A model generated the notes under the pieces. That model saw only the letters and a list, made by a program, of their open reading frames with translations, was not told the origin of the DNA and did not search any database. This document shows positions 48,629 through 55,281 of a stretch of 55,281 nt of DNA, in pieces. How positions within the stretch are numbered: the first letter of the stretch is position 1; every line of letters begins with the position of its first letter. A program made the translations under genes and the position numbers. This DNA comes from Acidiferrobacterales bacterium (GTDB taxonomy: Bacteria > Pseudomonadota > Gammaproteobacteria > Acidiferrobacterales > JAJDNE01): positions 1 to 55,281 of the forward strand of contig JAJDNE010000053.1 in the NCBI GenBank assembly GCA_022340825.1. Reading direction: 5' to 3'.

Positions 48629-49744
48629 TTACTTGACGGTCAGATTTTTCATGGAATCGCCGAGTTCCTGGGTATTGGCGTTCTTGCCTTCGAGCTTGAT
48701 ACGCAGACGCAGATCATTGATCGAGTCAGCATTGCGCAGCGCCTCATCATAGGAAATCAACCCGGACTCATAGAGACTGAACAGCGATTGATCAAAGGTC
48801 TGCATTCCGGCTTCAGTCGACTTCGCCATCAGCGTCTTCAATTCATGGATGTTGCCCTCAAGAATCAGGTCGGCAATCAAGGGGGTATTGATCATTACCT
48901 CGACTGCCGGCACACGACCCTTGCCGGTCTTGACCGGAATCAGACGCTGCGAAATCACGGCCTTCAGGTTCAGTGACAAATCCATCAGCAGCTGCGAACG
49001 TTTTTCTTCAGGGAAAAAGTTGATGACACGGTCGAGCGCCTGGTTGGAACTATTGGCATGCAGCGTAGCCAGGCACAAGTGGCCGGTTTCAGCGAACTGG
49101 ACGGCGTACTCCATGGTTTCGCGTGATCGAATCTCGCCAATGAGAATGACGTCCGGCGCCTGGCGCAAGGTGTTCTTTAGTGCCGCATCAAACGATTCGG
49201 TATCAACACCCACTTCTCGCTGGGTGATGATGCAGTTTTTGTGCTCGTGGACATACTCGATCGGGTCTTCAATGGTAATGATATGACCGTAACTGTATTC
49301 GTTACGGTAACCGATCATTGAGGCGAGCGAGGTGGATTTACCGGAGCCGGTACCACCAACAAAGATAATCAGACCGCGCTTGGTCAGCGCCAGGTCCGCG
49401 AGCACCTTCGGCAGGTTCAGATCATCAAAACGCGGAATTTCGGTTTCGATTGTACGCAACACCATGCCAACCTGATGCTGTTGCATGAAAACGTTAACGC
49501 GGAAACGACCGATTTCCTGTGGCGATATCGCAAAGTTGCACTCGTTGTGTGCCTCGAAATCACGCCGTTGTTCCTCGTTCATGATGCCGTAGGCAAAGGC
49601 ACGCGACTGTTCCGGTGTCAGGCGCTGCTTGGTCACCGGGATGATCTTGCCATCAACCTTGATACTTGGTGCAACACCGGCAGTAATGAACAGATCGGAC
49701 GCGTTTTTCTGCTTCATCAGTTTGAGCAGATCACTGAATACCAT
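48629..49744 (-). CDS. pilU: PilU, type IV pilus retraction ATPase accessory
   Basis: 371 residues. N-terminal PAS-like part (KNASDLFITAGVAPSIKVDGK), arginine finger region, Walker A GGTGSGKSTSLASM, Asp box, ITIEDPIEYVHEHKN, Walker B LIGEIRSRETME and HTLHANSSNQALDRVINFFP. It works with PilT in retracting type IV pili at the inner membrane. It lies 34 bases after pilT. AGGAGTC precedes the ATG. The regulating PilG/H genes are 10 kb away. Confidence 0.96.
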   Translation of the reverse strand: MVFSDLLKLMKQKNASDLFITAGVAPSIKVDGKIIPVTKQRLTPEQSRAFAYGIMNEEQRRDFEAHNECNFAISPQEIGRFRVNVFMQQHQVGMVLRTIETEIPRFDDLNLPKVLADLALTKRGLIIFVGGTGSGKSTSLASMIGYRNEYSYGHIITIEDPIEYVHEHKNCIITQREVGVDTESFDAALKNTLRQAPDVILIGEIRSRETMEYAVQFAETGHLCLATLHANSSNQALDRVINFFPEEKRSQLLMDLSLNLKAVISQRLIPVKTGKGRVPAVEVMINTPLIADLILEGNIHELKTLMAKSTEAGMQTFDQSLFSLYESGLISYDEALRNADSINDLRLRIKLEGKNANTQELGDSMKNLTVK

Positions 49745-49778
49745 CTCGGGACTCCTGGCGAGTTATCGTTAACCGGGG

Positions 49779-50840
49779 TTAAGCGCCCGGTCGCTTCGCA
49801 GCACTCTGGAACATATCCTTGTTGCTTGCACGAACACGGGCTTCATCACTGGTTACCTGGCGTTGCTGCACCAGGTTCAGCAGACACTGGTCGAGCGTCT
49901 GCATACCGACATTCTGACTGGTCTGAATCGCCGAGTACATCTGCGCAACCTTGTTTTCGCGAATCAGGTTTCGGATCGCAGGCGTACCAATCATGATTTC
50001 ATGCGCGGCAACACGGCCACCGCCAATCTTCTTCAATAGCGTCTGCGAGATAACCGCCCGCAGTGATTCAGAGAGCATGGCTCGCACCATGTCTTTTTCC
50101 GCAGCGGGGAACACGTCGACAATACGGTCAATGGTCTTGGCAGCCGAACTGGTATGCAACGTACCAAATACCAGATGGCCGGTTTCAGCCGCGGTCAACG
50201 CCAGGCGGATGGTTTCCAGGTCGCGCATCTCGCCGACCAGAATAATGTCGGGATCTTCGCGAAGCGCACTACGTAGTGCCTCGTTGAATCCCAGGGTGTC
50301 ACGCCCGACTTCGCGTTGGTTTACCAGGCAGTTCTTGCTGGTGTGAACAAACTCGATCGGATCCTCGATGGTGAGGATGTGCTCGTGCTTGATTTCATTC
50401 ACGTGATTCATCATTGCCGCGAGCGTGGTCGACTTGCCCGAGCCGGTCGGTCCGGTAACCAGTACAATGCCACGCGGCTGGTCGGATATCTGCTTGAAGA
50501 TCTCCGGCGCGTTCAGCTGCTCAAGTGAGAGAATCTTGGAAGGAATGGTACGAAACACAGCCGCTGGACCGCGGTTCTGGTTGTAGGCATTGACACGGAA
50601 GCGGGCAATATTGGGCAACTCAAACGAGAAATCGGTCTCCAGAAATTCTTCGAAATCCTTCTGCTGCTTGTCGTTCATGATGTCGTAGACCATGTTGTGC
50701 ACGGTACGATCATCGAGTGCATCGACATTAATACGCTTGATATCACCGTCAACGCGAATTAACGGTGGCAGACCTGACGACAAATGCAGATCTGATGCTC
50801 CCTGCTTGAATGCAAACGCCAGCAGCTCAGCGATATCCAT
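49779..50840 (-). CDS. pilT: PilT, twitching motility retraction ATPase
   Basis: 353 residues from the ATG at 50840, which has GGGAGA 5 bases before it; a TTG at 50852 only opens the frame. N-terminal QGASDLHLSSGLPPLIRVDG, Walker A GPTGSGKSTTLAAM, TIEDPIEFVHTSKN, LVGEMRDLETIRLAL (Walker B and Asp box) and GTLHTSSAAKTIDRIVDVFP. Hexameric motor for pilus depolymerisation. The C-terminus is slightly longer than in Pseudomonas (344 aa). Divergent from proC. Confidence 0.97.
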   Translation of the reverse strand: MDIAELLAFAFKQGASDLHLSSGLPPLIRVDGDIKRINVDALDDRTVHNMVYDIMNDKQQKDFEEFLETDFSFELPNIARFRVNAYNQNRGPAAVFRTIPSKILSLEQLNAPEIFKQISDQPRGIVLVTGPTGSGKSTTLAAMMNHVNEIKHEHILTIEDPIEFVHTSKNCLVNQREVGRDTLGFNEALRSALREDPDIILVGEMRDLETIRLALTAAETGHLVFGTLHTSSAAKTIDRIVDVFPAAEKDMVRAMLSESLRAVISQTLLKKIGGGRVAAHEIMIGTPAIRNLIRENKVAQMYSAIQTSQNVGMQTLDQCLLNLVQQRQVTSDEARVRASNKDMFQSAAKRPGA

Positions 50841-51071
50841 GATTTCTCCCAATAGTTAACTAATCAAGATGCCGGTCCATGCCCCGCACAACCGGCTTTA
50901 TTTTCTAGTATATCCGTCGGTGACGGACAAACAAGCCGGATTCAGCGGCTTTTATGGCACCCTCGTCGGCGACAATTGAAGACTGGCCAAGGGAATGCAA
51001 GAATTCCGCCTGCATCGGCAGTGAACCCTGCCGTTACCATTGAACAACAACCCTGTGGACCTGACCGAGCT

Positions 51072-51899
51072 ATGACAAACCGGACAATTGGATTTATCGG
51101 GGGCGGCAATATGGCGCGTAGCCTGGCCAAAGGTCTTCTGGCCAACGGCTGGGGACGCGACTACCTGCTGATCTCGGATTTCGACCCTGACGCACGCCAG
51201 CGGTTAAGGGAATCGCTGGAAATCGAGGCCCTGTCGAGTAATGTCGAGGTCGCCGAACGCTCCGATATAGTTGTACTCGCGGTGAAGCCGCAGGTACTGA
51301 AATCGGTTGCGGAAGAGATCGCGCCGACCGTAAAGGCAAAGCAGCCGCTGGTTATTTCGATTGCTGCCGGCGTTCGCAGCGGTGATCTGCAGGAGTGGCT
51401 CGGTGGCGATGCTGACCTCGTCCGTGCCATGCCCAACACACCGGCGCTGGTCGGTGCAGGCGCTACTGCACTTTACGCCGGCGCCGGTGTGTCCCCCGAG
51501 CAACGCAACGAGGCGGAGAGCATCCTGCGTGCTGCCGGCATCGTGGTCTGGATTGCCGACGAGTCGCTGATGGATGTGGTCACTGCCCTTTCCGGCAGCG
51601 GACCCGCCTACTTCCTGCTGGTCATGGAAGCGCTGGAAGCCGCCGCCATCACCCAGGGACTGGATGCCGACACTGCACGCCTGTTGACCCTGGAAACCGC
51701 CTTTGGCGCGGCCAAGATGGCACTGGAAGACGGTGAAGCTCCGGCCAAGCTGCGAGAACGAGTTACCTCTCCTGGCGGCACCACAGAGCAGGCCATCAAG
51801 TCACTTGAGACCAATAATATACGCGCAGCGTTTGAGCAGGCACTTGTTGCCGCGACCGAGCGCTCACGTGAACTCGCTGAATTACTTGGAAAAAGCTAA
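51072..51899 (+). CDS. proC: Pyrroline-5-carboxylate reductase
   Basis: 275 residues from the ATG at 51072; a longer frame from a TTG at 50976 is unlikely. NAD(P) fold TIGFIGGGNMARSLAKGL, VVLAVKPQVLKSV, ISIAAGVRSGDLQEWLG, VRAMPNTPALVGAGAT, ALSGSGPAYFLLVMEA and the C-terminal VTSPGGTTEQAI. It makes proline from pyrroline-5-carboxylate. In related genomes a yggS gene often stands between pilT and proC; here there is none. yggT begins directly after the stop. Confidence 0.96.
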   Translation: MTNRTIGFIGGGNMARSLAKGLLANGWGRDYLLISDFDPDARQRLRESLEIEALSSNVEVAERSDIVVLAVKPQVLKSVAEEIAPTVKAKQPLVISIAAGVRSGDLQEWLGGDADLVRAMPNTPALVGAGATALYAGAGVSPEQRNEAESILRAAGIVVWIADESLMDVVTALSGSGPAYFLLVMEALEAAAITQGLDADTARLLTLETAFGAAKMALEDGEAPAKLRERVTSPGGTTEQAIKSLETNNIRAAFEQALVAATERSRELAELLGKS

Positions 51900-52454
51900 A
51901 TGAACGGACTTGGAACAGAATTACTTCTCGACTTGATACGTCTTGTTTTCGATATCTACATATTCCTGATCATGCTTCGCCTGATTTTGCAGATGACGCG
52001 CTCCGATTTTTACAATCCGTTGTCACAGGCGATTGTCAAGATCACCAACCCGCCGCTATTACCACTGCGACGCATCATTCCGGGATTGTGGGGCATAGAC
52101 CTGGCATCGGTGGTGCTGATGGTGGTTTTAAAGGTGATCGAGTTTGCCCTGATTGTCTTCCTGGTTGGAAAGCAGGCGCCGTTGGCTGGCCTGTTTATCC
52201 TTGCCGCGGCTGAGCTGGCACGGCTTGCCATTTACATTTCCCTGGGTGCGATCTTTATCGGCATCATCGTCAGCTGGATCAACCCGCAGGCGGCGTACCA
52301 GAATCCGGCGGCTGCGCTGGCCCGTAGCATTAGTGAGCCGTTGCTACGCCCGGCGAGGCGTCTGCTCCCGCCGATATCGGGTTTCGATTTTTCGCCAATC
52401 GTCGTCATTTTCCTGTTGATGGCGGCGCTAAAAATCATCAATCGTATTATCTAA
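51900..52454 (+). CDS. yggT: YggT family membrane protein
   Basis: 184 residues with four likely helices. Two repeats of the YggT unit are visible: LRLILQMTRSDFYNPLSQAIVKITNPPLLP followed by a repeat with IIVSWINPQAAYQNPAAALARSISEPLLRP. Function in bacteria is not settled (membrane organisation or osmotic tolerance suggested). It starts with the base after the proC stop, so one transcript is likely. Confidence 0.92.
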   Translation: MNGLGTELLLDLIRLVFDIYIFLIMLRLILQMTRSDFYNPLSQAIVKITNPPLLPLRRIIPGLWGIDLASVVLMVVLKVIEFALIVFLVGKQAPLAGLFILAAAELARLAIYISLGAIFIGIIVSWINPQAAYQNPAAALARSISEPLLRPARRLLPPISGFDFSPIVVIFLLMAALKIINRII

Positions 52455-52468
52455 CGCGCCCCCTGCTC

Positions 52469-52780
52469 TTGGCTGAATCGAATACGTCCTGGTATCACTG
52501 GGAAGACGATATGCTGGTGGTGCGAGTGCGCGCTCAACCGCGCGCAAGCCGCGAGAGCTTCGGCGAGGTCATGGAGGACGCCATCAAGATACATACGACC
52601 GCGCCACCGGTTGATGGCGCCGCCAACACCCGGCTTACCGCCTTTCTTGCCAGCCAGTTTGGCGTTGCCAAACGGGATGTTGAACTTGTGCGCGGTGACA
52701 GAGGTCGCACCAAGACTTTTCGCATCAAGTCACCGGTCAAGCTGCCGGCGCTACCGGACCTAAAGCCCGCCAACAGGTAA
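52469..52780 (+). CDS. yggU: YggU/DUF167 family protein
   Basis: 103 residues from a TTG; an ATG at 52511 is later than usual for the family. Conserved LVVRVRAQPRASRESFGEV, IHTTAPPVDGAANTRLTAFLASQFGVAK and GDRGRTKTFRI. Small alpha-beta protein of unknown role. Lies 14 bases after yggT. Codon use is normal. Confidence 0.85.
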   Translation: MAESNTSWYHWEDDMLVVRVRAQPRASRESFGEVMEDAIKIHTTAPPVDGAANTRLTAFLASQFGVAKRDVELVRGDRGRTKTFRIKSPVKLPALPDLKPANR

Positions 52781-52870
52781 CGGGCTCGCATTGCAGCAAC
52801 CCCTATCACTGTTTAGACTGCAGGGCTCAAGTCAATTCCGGAATCCCGCGGTCAGCCGAGAACAAAATAG

Positions 52871-54019
52871 ATGCCCGATGTGATACCCGCCGACTCCGTC
52901 GGTATCGTTACTCCCGAGATTGCTCATTTTGATCAACCGCTGTCGCTGACCAGCGGCGGTGTCATTGATACGTACGACCTGATCTATGAGACCTACGGTG
53001 AGTTGAATCCACAGAAGAGCAATGCGGTTCTGGTTTGCCACGCCCTGTCCAGCAACCACCACGTCGCCGGCTACCACAGCATGGAAGATAAAAAGCCCGG
53101 CTGGTGGGAAAACATGGTTGGCCCGGGCAAAGCCATCGATACCAATCGATTTTTCGTTGTCGCCTGCAATAACCTAGGTGGTTGCTATGGCAGCACCGGT
53201 CCGGCGTCGATCAACCCGGCTACCGGTAAACCGTTCGGCCCGGAATTTCCCATCGTCACTGTGCGCGACTGGGTTGAAAGCCAGGCCCGTCTTTCCGACC
53301 GACTCGGTATCGATACCTGGGCAGCCGTGGTGGGTGGCAGTCTTGGTGGCATGCAGGCGATTCAGTGGTCGATCGACTACCCGGAGCGCTTGCGACATGC
53401 TGTTGTCATTGCCGCGGCACCGAAACTGACGGCACAGAATATCGCCTTCAACGAGGTAGCACGCCAGGCGATTCGCACCGATCCCAACTTTCACGATGGT
53501 CGTTATTACGACTTCAATACCGAGCCGGATCGAGGGCTGCGCATTGCACGCATGCTGGGTCACATTACCTACCTGTCCGATGAAGCCATGCGCGAAAAAT
53601 TCGGGCGCGACCTGCGTGACGAAAAAATCGATTTTGATTTCGACGTCGAGTTCCAGGTGGAAAGCTATTTGCGGTACCAGGCTGACAGTTTCGTCGGCAA
53701 GTTCGACGCAAACACCTACCTCCTGATCACCAAGGTACTGGATTACTTCGATCCGGCTGAAAATTTCGGAGGTGATCTTACCCGGGTCATGGCGCAAGCC
53801 AGGGCCAGCTTCCTGGTGGTGTCATTTACCAGTGACTGGCGCTTTGCACCGTCACGTTCCCGCGAGATAGTGAAATCGATTCACGACAATGATCTTAATG
53901 TCAGCTACGCCGAGATCAAGGCATCCCAGGGCCACGATGCATTTTTAATGAAGATCCCGCATTACCTTGATGTTGTCGGGGCCTATATGGACCGCGCCGC
54001 CAAAGAGGTGGGTGCATGA
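52871..54019 (+). CDS. metX: Homoserine O-acyltransferase MetX
   Basis: 382 residues of the alpha/beta-hydrolase type: [37 protein letters not shown], nucleophile Ser in [14 protein letters not shown], then [14 protein letters not shown] and the final catalytic His in GHDAFL. It activates homoserine for methionine synthesis. Many gammaproteobacterial MetX proteins with a MetW partner use succinyl-CoA rather than acetyl-CoA, so the acyl donor is left open. MetW overlaps its stop by four bases. Confidence 0.95.
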   Translation: MPDVIPADSVGIVTPEIAHFDQPLSLTSGGVIDTYDLIYETYGELNPQKSNAVLVCHALSSNHHVAGYHSMEDKKPGWWENMVGPGKAIDTNRFFVVACNNLGGCYGSTGPASINPATGKPFGPEFPIVTVRDWVESQARLSDRLGIDTWAAVVGGSLGGMQAIQWSIDYPERLRHAVVIAAAPKLTAQNIAFNEVARQAIRTDPNFHDGRYYDFNTEPDRGLRIARMLGHITYLSDEAMREKFGRDLRDEKIDFDFDVEFQVESYLRYQADSFVGKFDANTYLLITKVLDYFDPAENFGGDLTRVMAQARASFLVVSFTSDWRFAPSRSREIVKSIHDNDLNVSYAEIKASQGHDAFLMKIPHYLDVVGAYMDRAAKEVGA

Positions 54020-54624
54020 GCCTGCACCTGGAACGCACCGACTTTGCCATCATTGCCGACTGGATCAAGCCGGGCAGCAGCGTACTCGACCTCGGCTGCG
54101 GCGACGGTACGTTGATGACCTTCCTGCAACAACAGAAGCAGACACGGGGCTACGGCATCGAGATCGACGACGACGACATCACCGCCTCGATCAGGAATGG
54201 CATCAATGTAATCCATATGGACCTGAACGAGGGTTTGTCCGAGTTTGACGAAGACTCATTTGACTACGTCATCCTGTCGTTAACATTGCAGGCGATGCAA
54301 TCTCCGGAACTATTGCTAAAGGAGATGATGCGTGTCGGCACCGAGGGCATCGTCACGTTCCCCAACTTCGGCAACTGGAAGTCCCGCTTGCAGCTATCAT
54401 TGGGAGGCCGCATGCCGGTCACCAAAAATCTGCCCCATACCTGGTACAACACGCCGAATATTCACTTGTGCACGATCAAGGATTTTGAAGACCTGTGTCA
54501 GTCACTTGGCTTCCGGATTATTGAACGTCGTGCCGTAAACCACGTGCACAAATCCAGCCTGGGATTGAAGTTATTCCCGAATCTTCTCGGGCAAATAGCA
54601 TTGTATCGTTTCAGGCGTGCCTGA
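54016..54624 (+). CDS. metW: MetW, methionine biosynthesis protein
   Basis: 202 residues with a methyltransferase-like fold ([29 protein letters not shown]) and the MetW hallmarks [42 protein letters not shown] and [12 protein letters not shown]. It is needed together with MetX in many proteobacteria. The ATG overlaps the metX stop (ATGA), so they are translationally coupled. Confidence 0.96.
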   Translation: MSLHLERTDFAIIADWIKPGSSVLDLGCGDGTLMTFLQQQKQTRGYGIEIDDDDITASIRNGINVIHMDLNEGLSEFDEDSFDYVILSLTLQAMQSPELLLKEMMRVGTEGIVTFPNFGNWKSRLQLSLGGRMPVTKNLPHTWYNTPNIHLCTIKDFEDLCQSLGFRIIERRAVNHVHKSSLGLKLFPNLLGQIALYRFRRA

Positions 54625-54666
54625 AAACCTACACCAGCTAACAAGCAACCTGGAGGAGCGTTCACT

Positions 54667-54891
54667 ATGGATAAATACTGGTTCTACTTTAAACAGGGGT
54701 GGTGGGCACAACTGGTGATGTTTATCTTCCAGGTTGCGCTTGTTGTCGCCCTGCTTCCGATTGCACTGCTCTTTTATAACGACAAAATCTTCTATTACAG
54801 CTTTGTCGTATTAATTTTTATATTCGTTCTGGTTCCGTTTGGCGGCTGGCTGTTCGCAAAATACTCGGGGAAATTTGGCGCGACCGAATAG
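54667..54891 (+). CDS. Small inner-membrane protein of unknown function
   Basis: 74 residues with two membrane helices (about 16-37 and 42-64) and short tails; it starts [16 protein letters not shown] strong GGAGGAG lies before the ATG. No family recognised. It lies 42 bases after metW and one base before the yaiI-family gene, so it is probably co-transcribed. Confidence 0.75.
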   Translation: MDKYWFYFKQGWWAQLVMFIFQVALVVALLPIALLFYNDKIFYYSFVVLIFIFVLVPFGGWLFAKYSGKFGATE

Positions 54892-54892
54892 T

Positions 54893-55281
54893 ATGAAAAT
54901 CTGGGTCGATGCCGATGCCTGTCCGGTGGTGATCAAGGAAATCCTTTTCCGGGCAGCAGAACGCACCGGAACTGAATTGGTCCTGATTGCCAACCATCCG
55001 GTGCATACACCACCATCCCGCTTGATCAATTCAATTCAGGTACCTCACGGCTTCGATGTCGCTGACGACGAAATCGTCAAACGACTTGAATCCGGTGATC
55101 TGGTTGTTACCAGTGATATCCCGTTGGCCGCCCAGGTTATCGAAAAGGGCGGCCATGCACTAAATCCGCGGGGTGAATTGTATTCCGTCGACAACATCAG
55201 GGCGCGGCTCAATATGCGGGACTTCATGGACACGCTTCGGTCCACCGGGGTTAATACGGGTGGCCCGGCGGCGATTAGTAA
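54893..55281 (+). CDS. yaiI: YaiI/YqxD family (DUF188) protein, cut by the window edge
   Basis: 129 complete codons are seen from the ATG at 54893 to the right edge. [49 protein letters not shown] and [10 protein letters not shown] match the DUF188 family, in which conserved Asp residues suggest nuclease-like chemistry, unproved. The usual length is about 150 residues, so only the last tenth or so is missing. The start follows the stop of the small membrane-protein gene by one base. Confidence 0.9.
   Translation, partial: MKIWVDADACPVVIKEILFRAAERTGTELVLIANHPVHTPPSRLINSIQVPHGFDVADDEIVKRLESGDLVVTSDIPLAAQVIEKGGHALNPRGELYSVDNIRARLNMRDFMDTLRSTGVNTGGPAAIS

Overview
The window looks like chromosomal DNA of an autotrophic gammaproteobacterium, quite possibly a sulfur- or other chemolithotrophic oxidiser. 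It carries a form IA RuBisCO operon with the cbbQ and cbbO activase genes and a divergent cbbR. It also has a tkt-gap-pgk-pyk-fba Calvin-cycle cluster, the gshA family first known from Acidithiobacillus, a Pseudomonas-like Pil-Chp twitching system, and the pilU-pilT-proC-yggT-yggU-metX-metW order typical of gammaproteobacteria. The lifestyle is inferred: no electron-donor oxidation genes lie here apart from two small c-type cytochromes of unknown partner. I saw no rRNA, tRNA, CRISPR array, transposase or phage gene.

Layout. 1-5261 (minus): a TonB-dependent receptor, a periplasmic substrate-binding protein and a hybrid sensor kinase cut by the window edge, arranged as a likely sensory operon. 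5431-8000 (minus): a DUF302 protein, two cytochrome c lipoproteins and purC. 8187-10012: small unknown genes, including a degenerate PilZ-like protein and a histidine phosphatase. 10088-15572 (minus): cbbL-cbbS-(terminator-like hairpin)-unknown 103-aa gene-cbbQ-cbbO. cbbR is divergent at 15802 and is followed by a Cys-rich mini-protein. 17018-18932: a glycine-zipper lipoprotein, a Bcr/CflA transporter and a small unknown protein. 19160-26200 (minus): the Calvin/glycolysis cluster, with an inositol-monophosphatase-family gene upstream.

27690-30010 (plus): a PhnD-like binding protein and bioA. 30012-40381 (minus): pilG-pilH-pilI-pilJ-chpA followed by two divergent CheW-like genes, with no pilK or chpB. 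40755-47836 (plus): gshA-gshB, tonB, yqgE, ruvX, pyrR, pyrB and an inactive dihydroorotase homologue (pyrC'), many of them overlapping or tightly packed. 47879-50840 (minus): a membrane protein, pilU and pilT. 51072-55281 (plus): proC, yggT, yggU, metX, metW, a small membrane protein and a yaiI-family gene cut by the right edge.

How the genes fit together: RuBisCO, its CbbQO activase and the tkt/gap/pgk/fba enzymes share the Calvin cycle, but phosphoribulokinase and a recognised fructose-bisphosphatase are not in this window. PilG/H/I/J/ChpA would control the PilT/PilU retraction motors encoded 10 kb away. PyrR, PyrB and PyrC' belong to pyrimidine synthesis. The most interesting unexplained parts are the 103-aa gene inside the RuBisCO operon behind a terminator-like hairpin, the Cys-rich peptide joined to cbbR, the receptor-binding protein-kinase operon, and the Chp cluster without adaptation enzymes.
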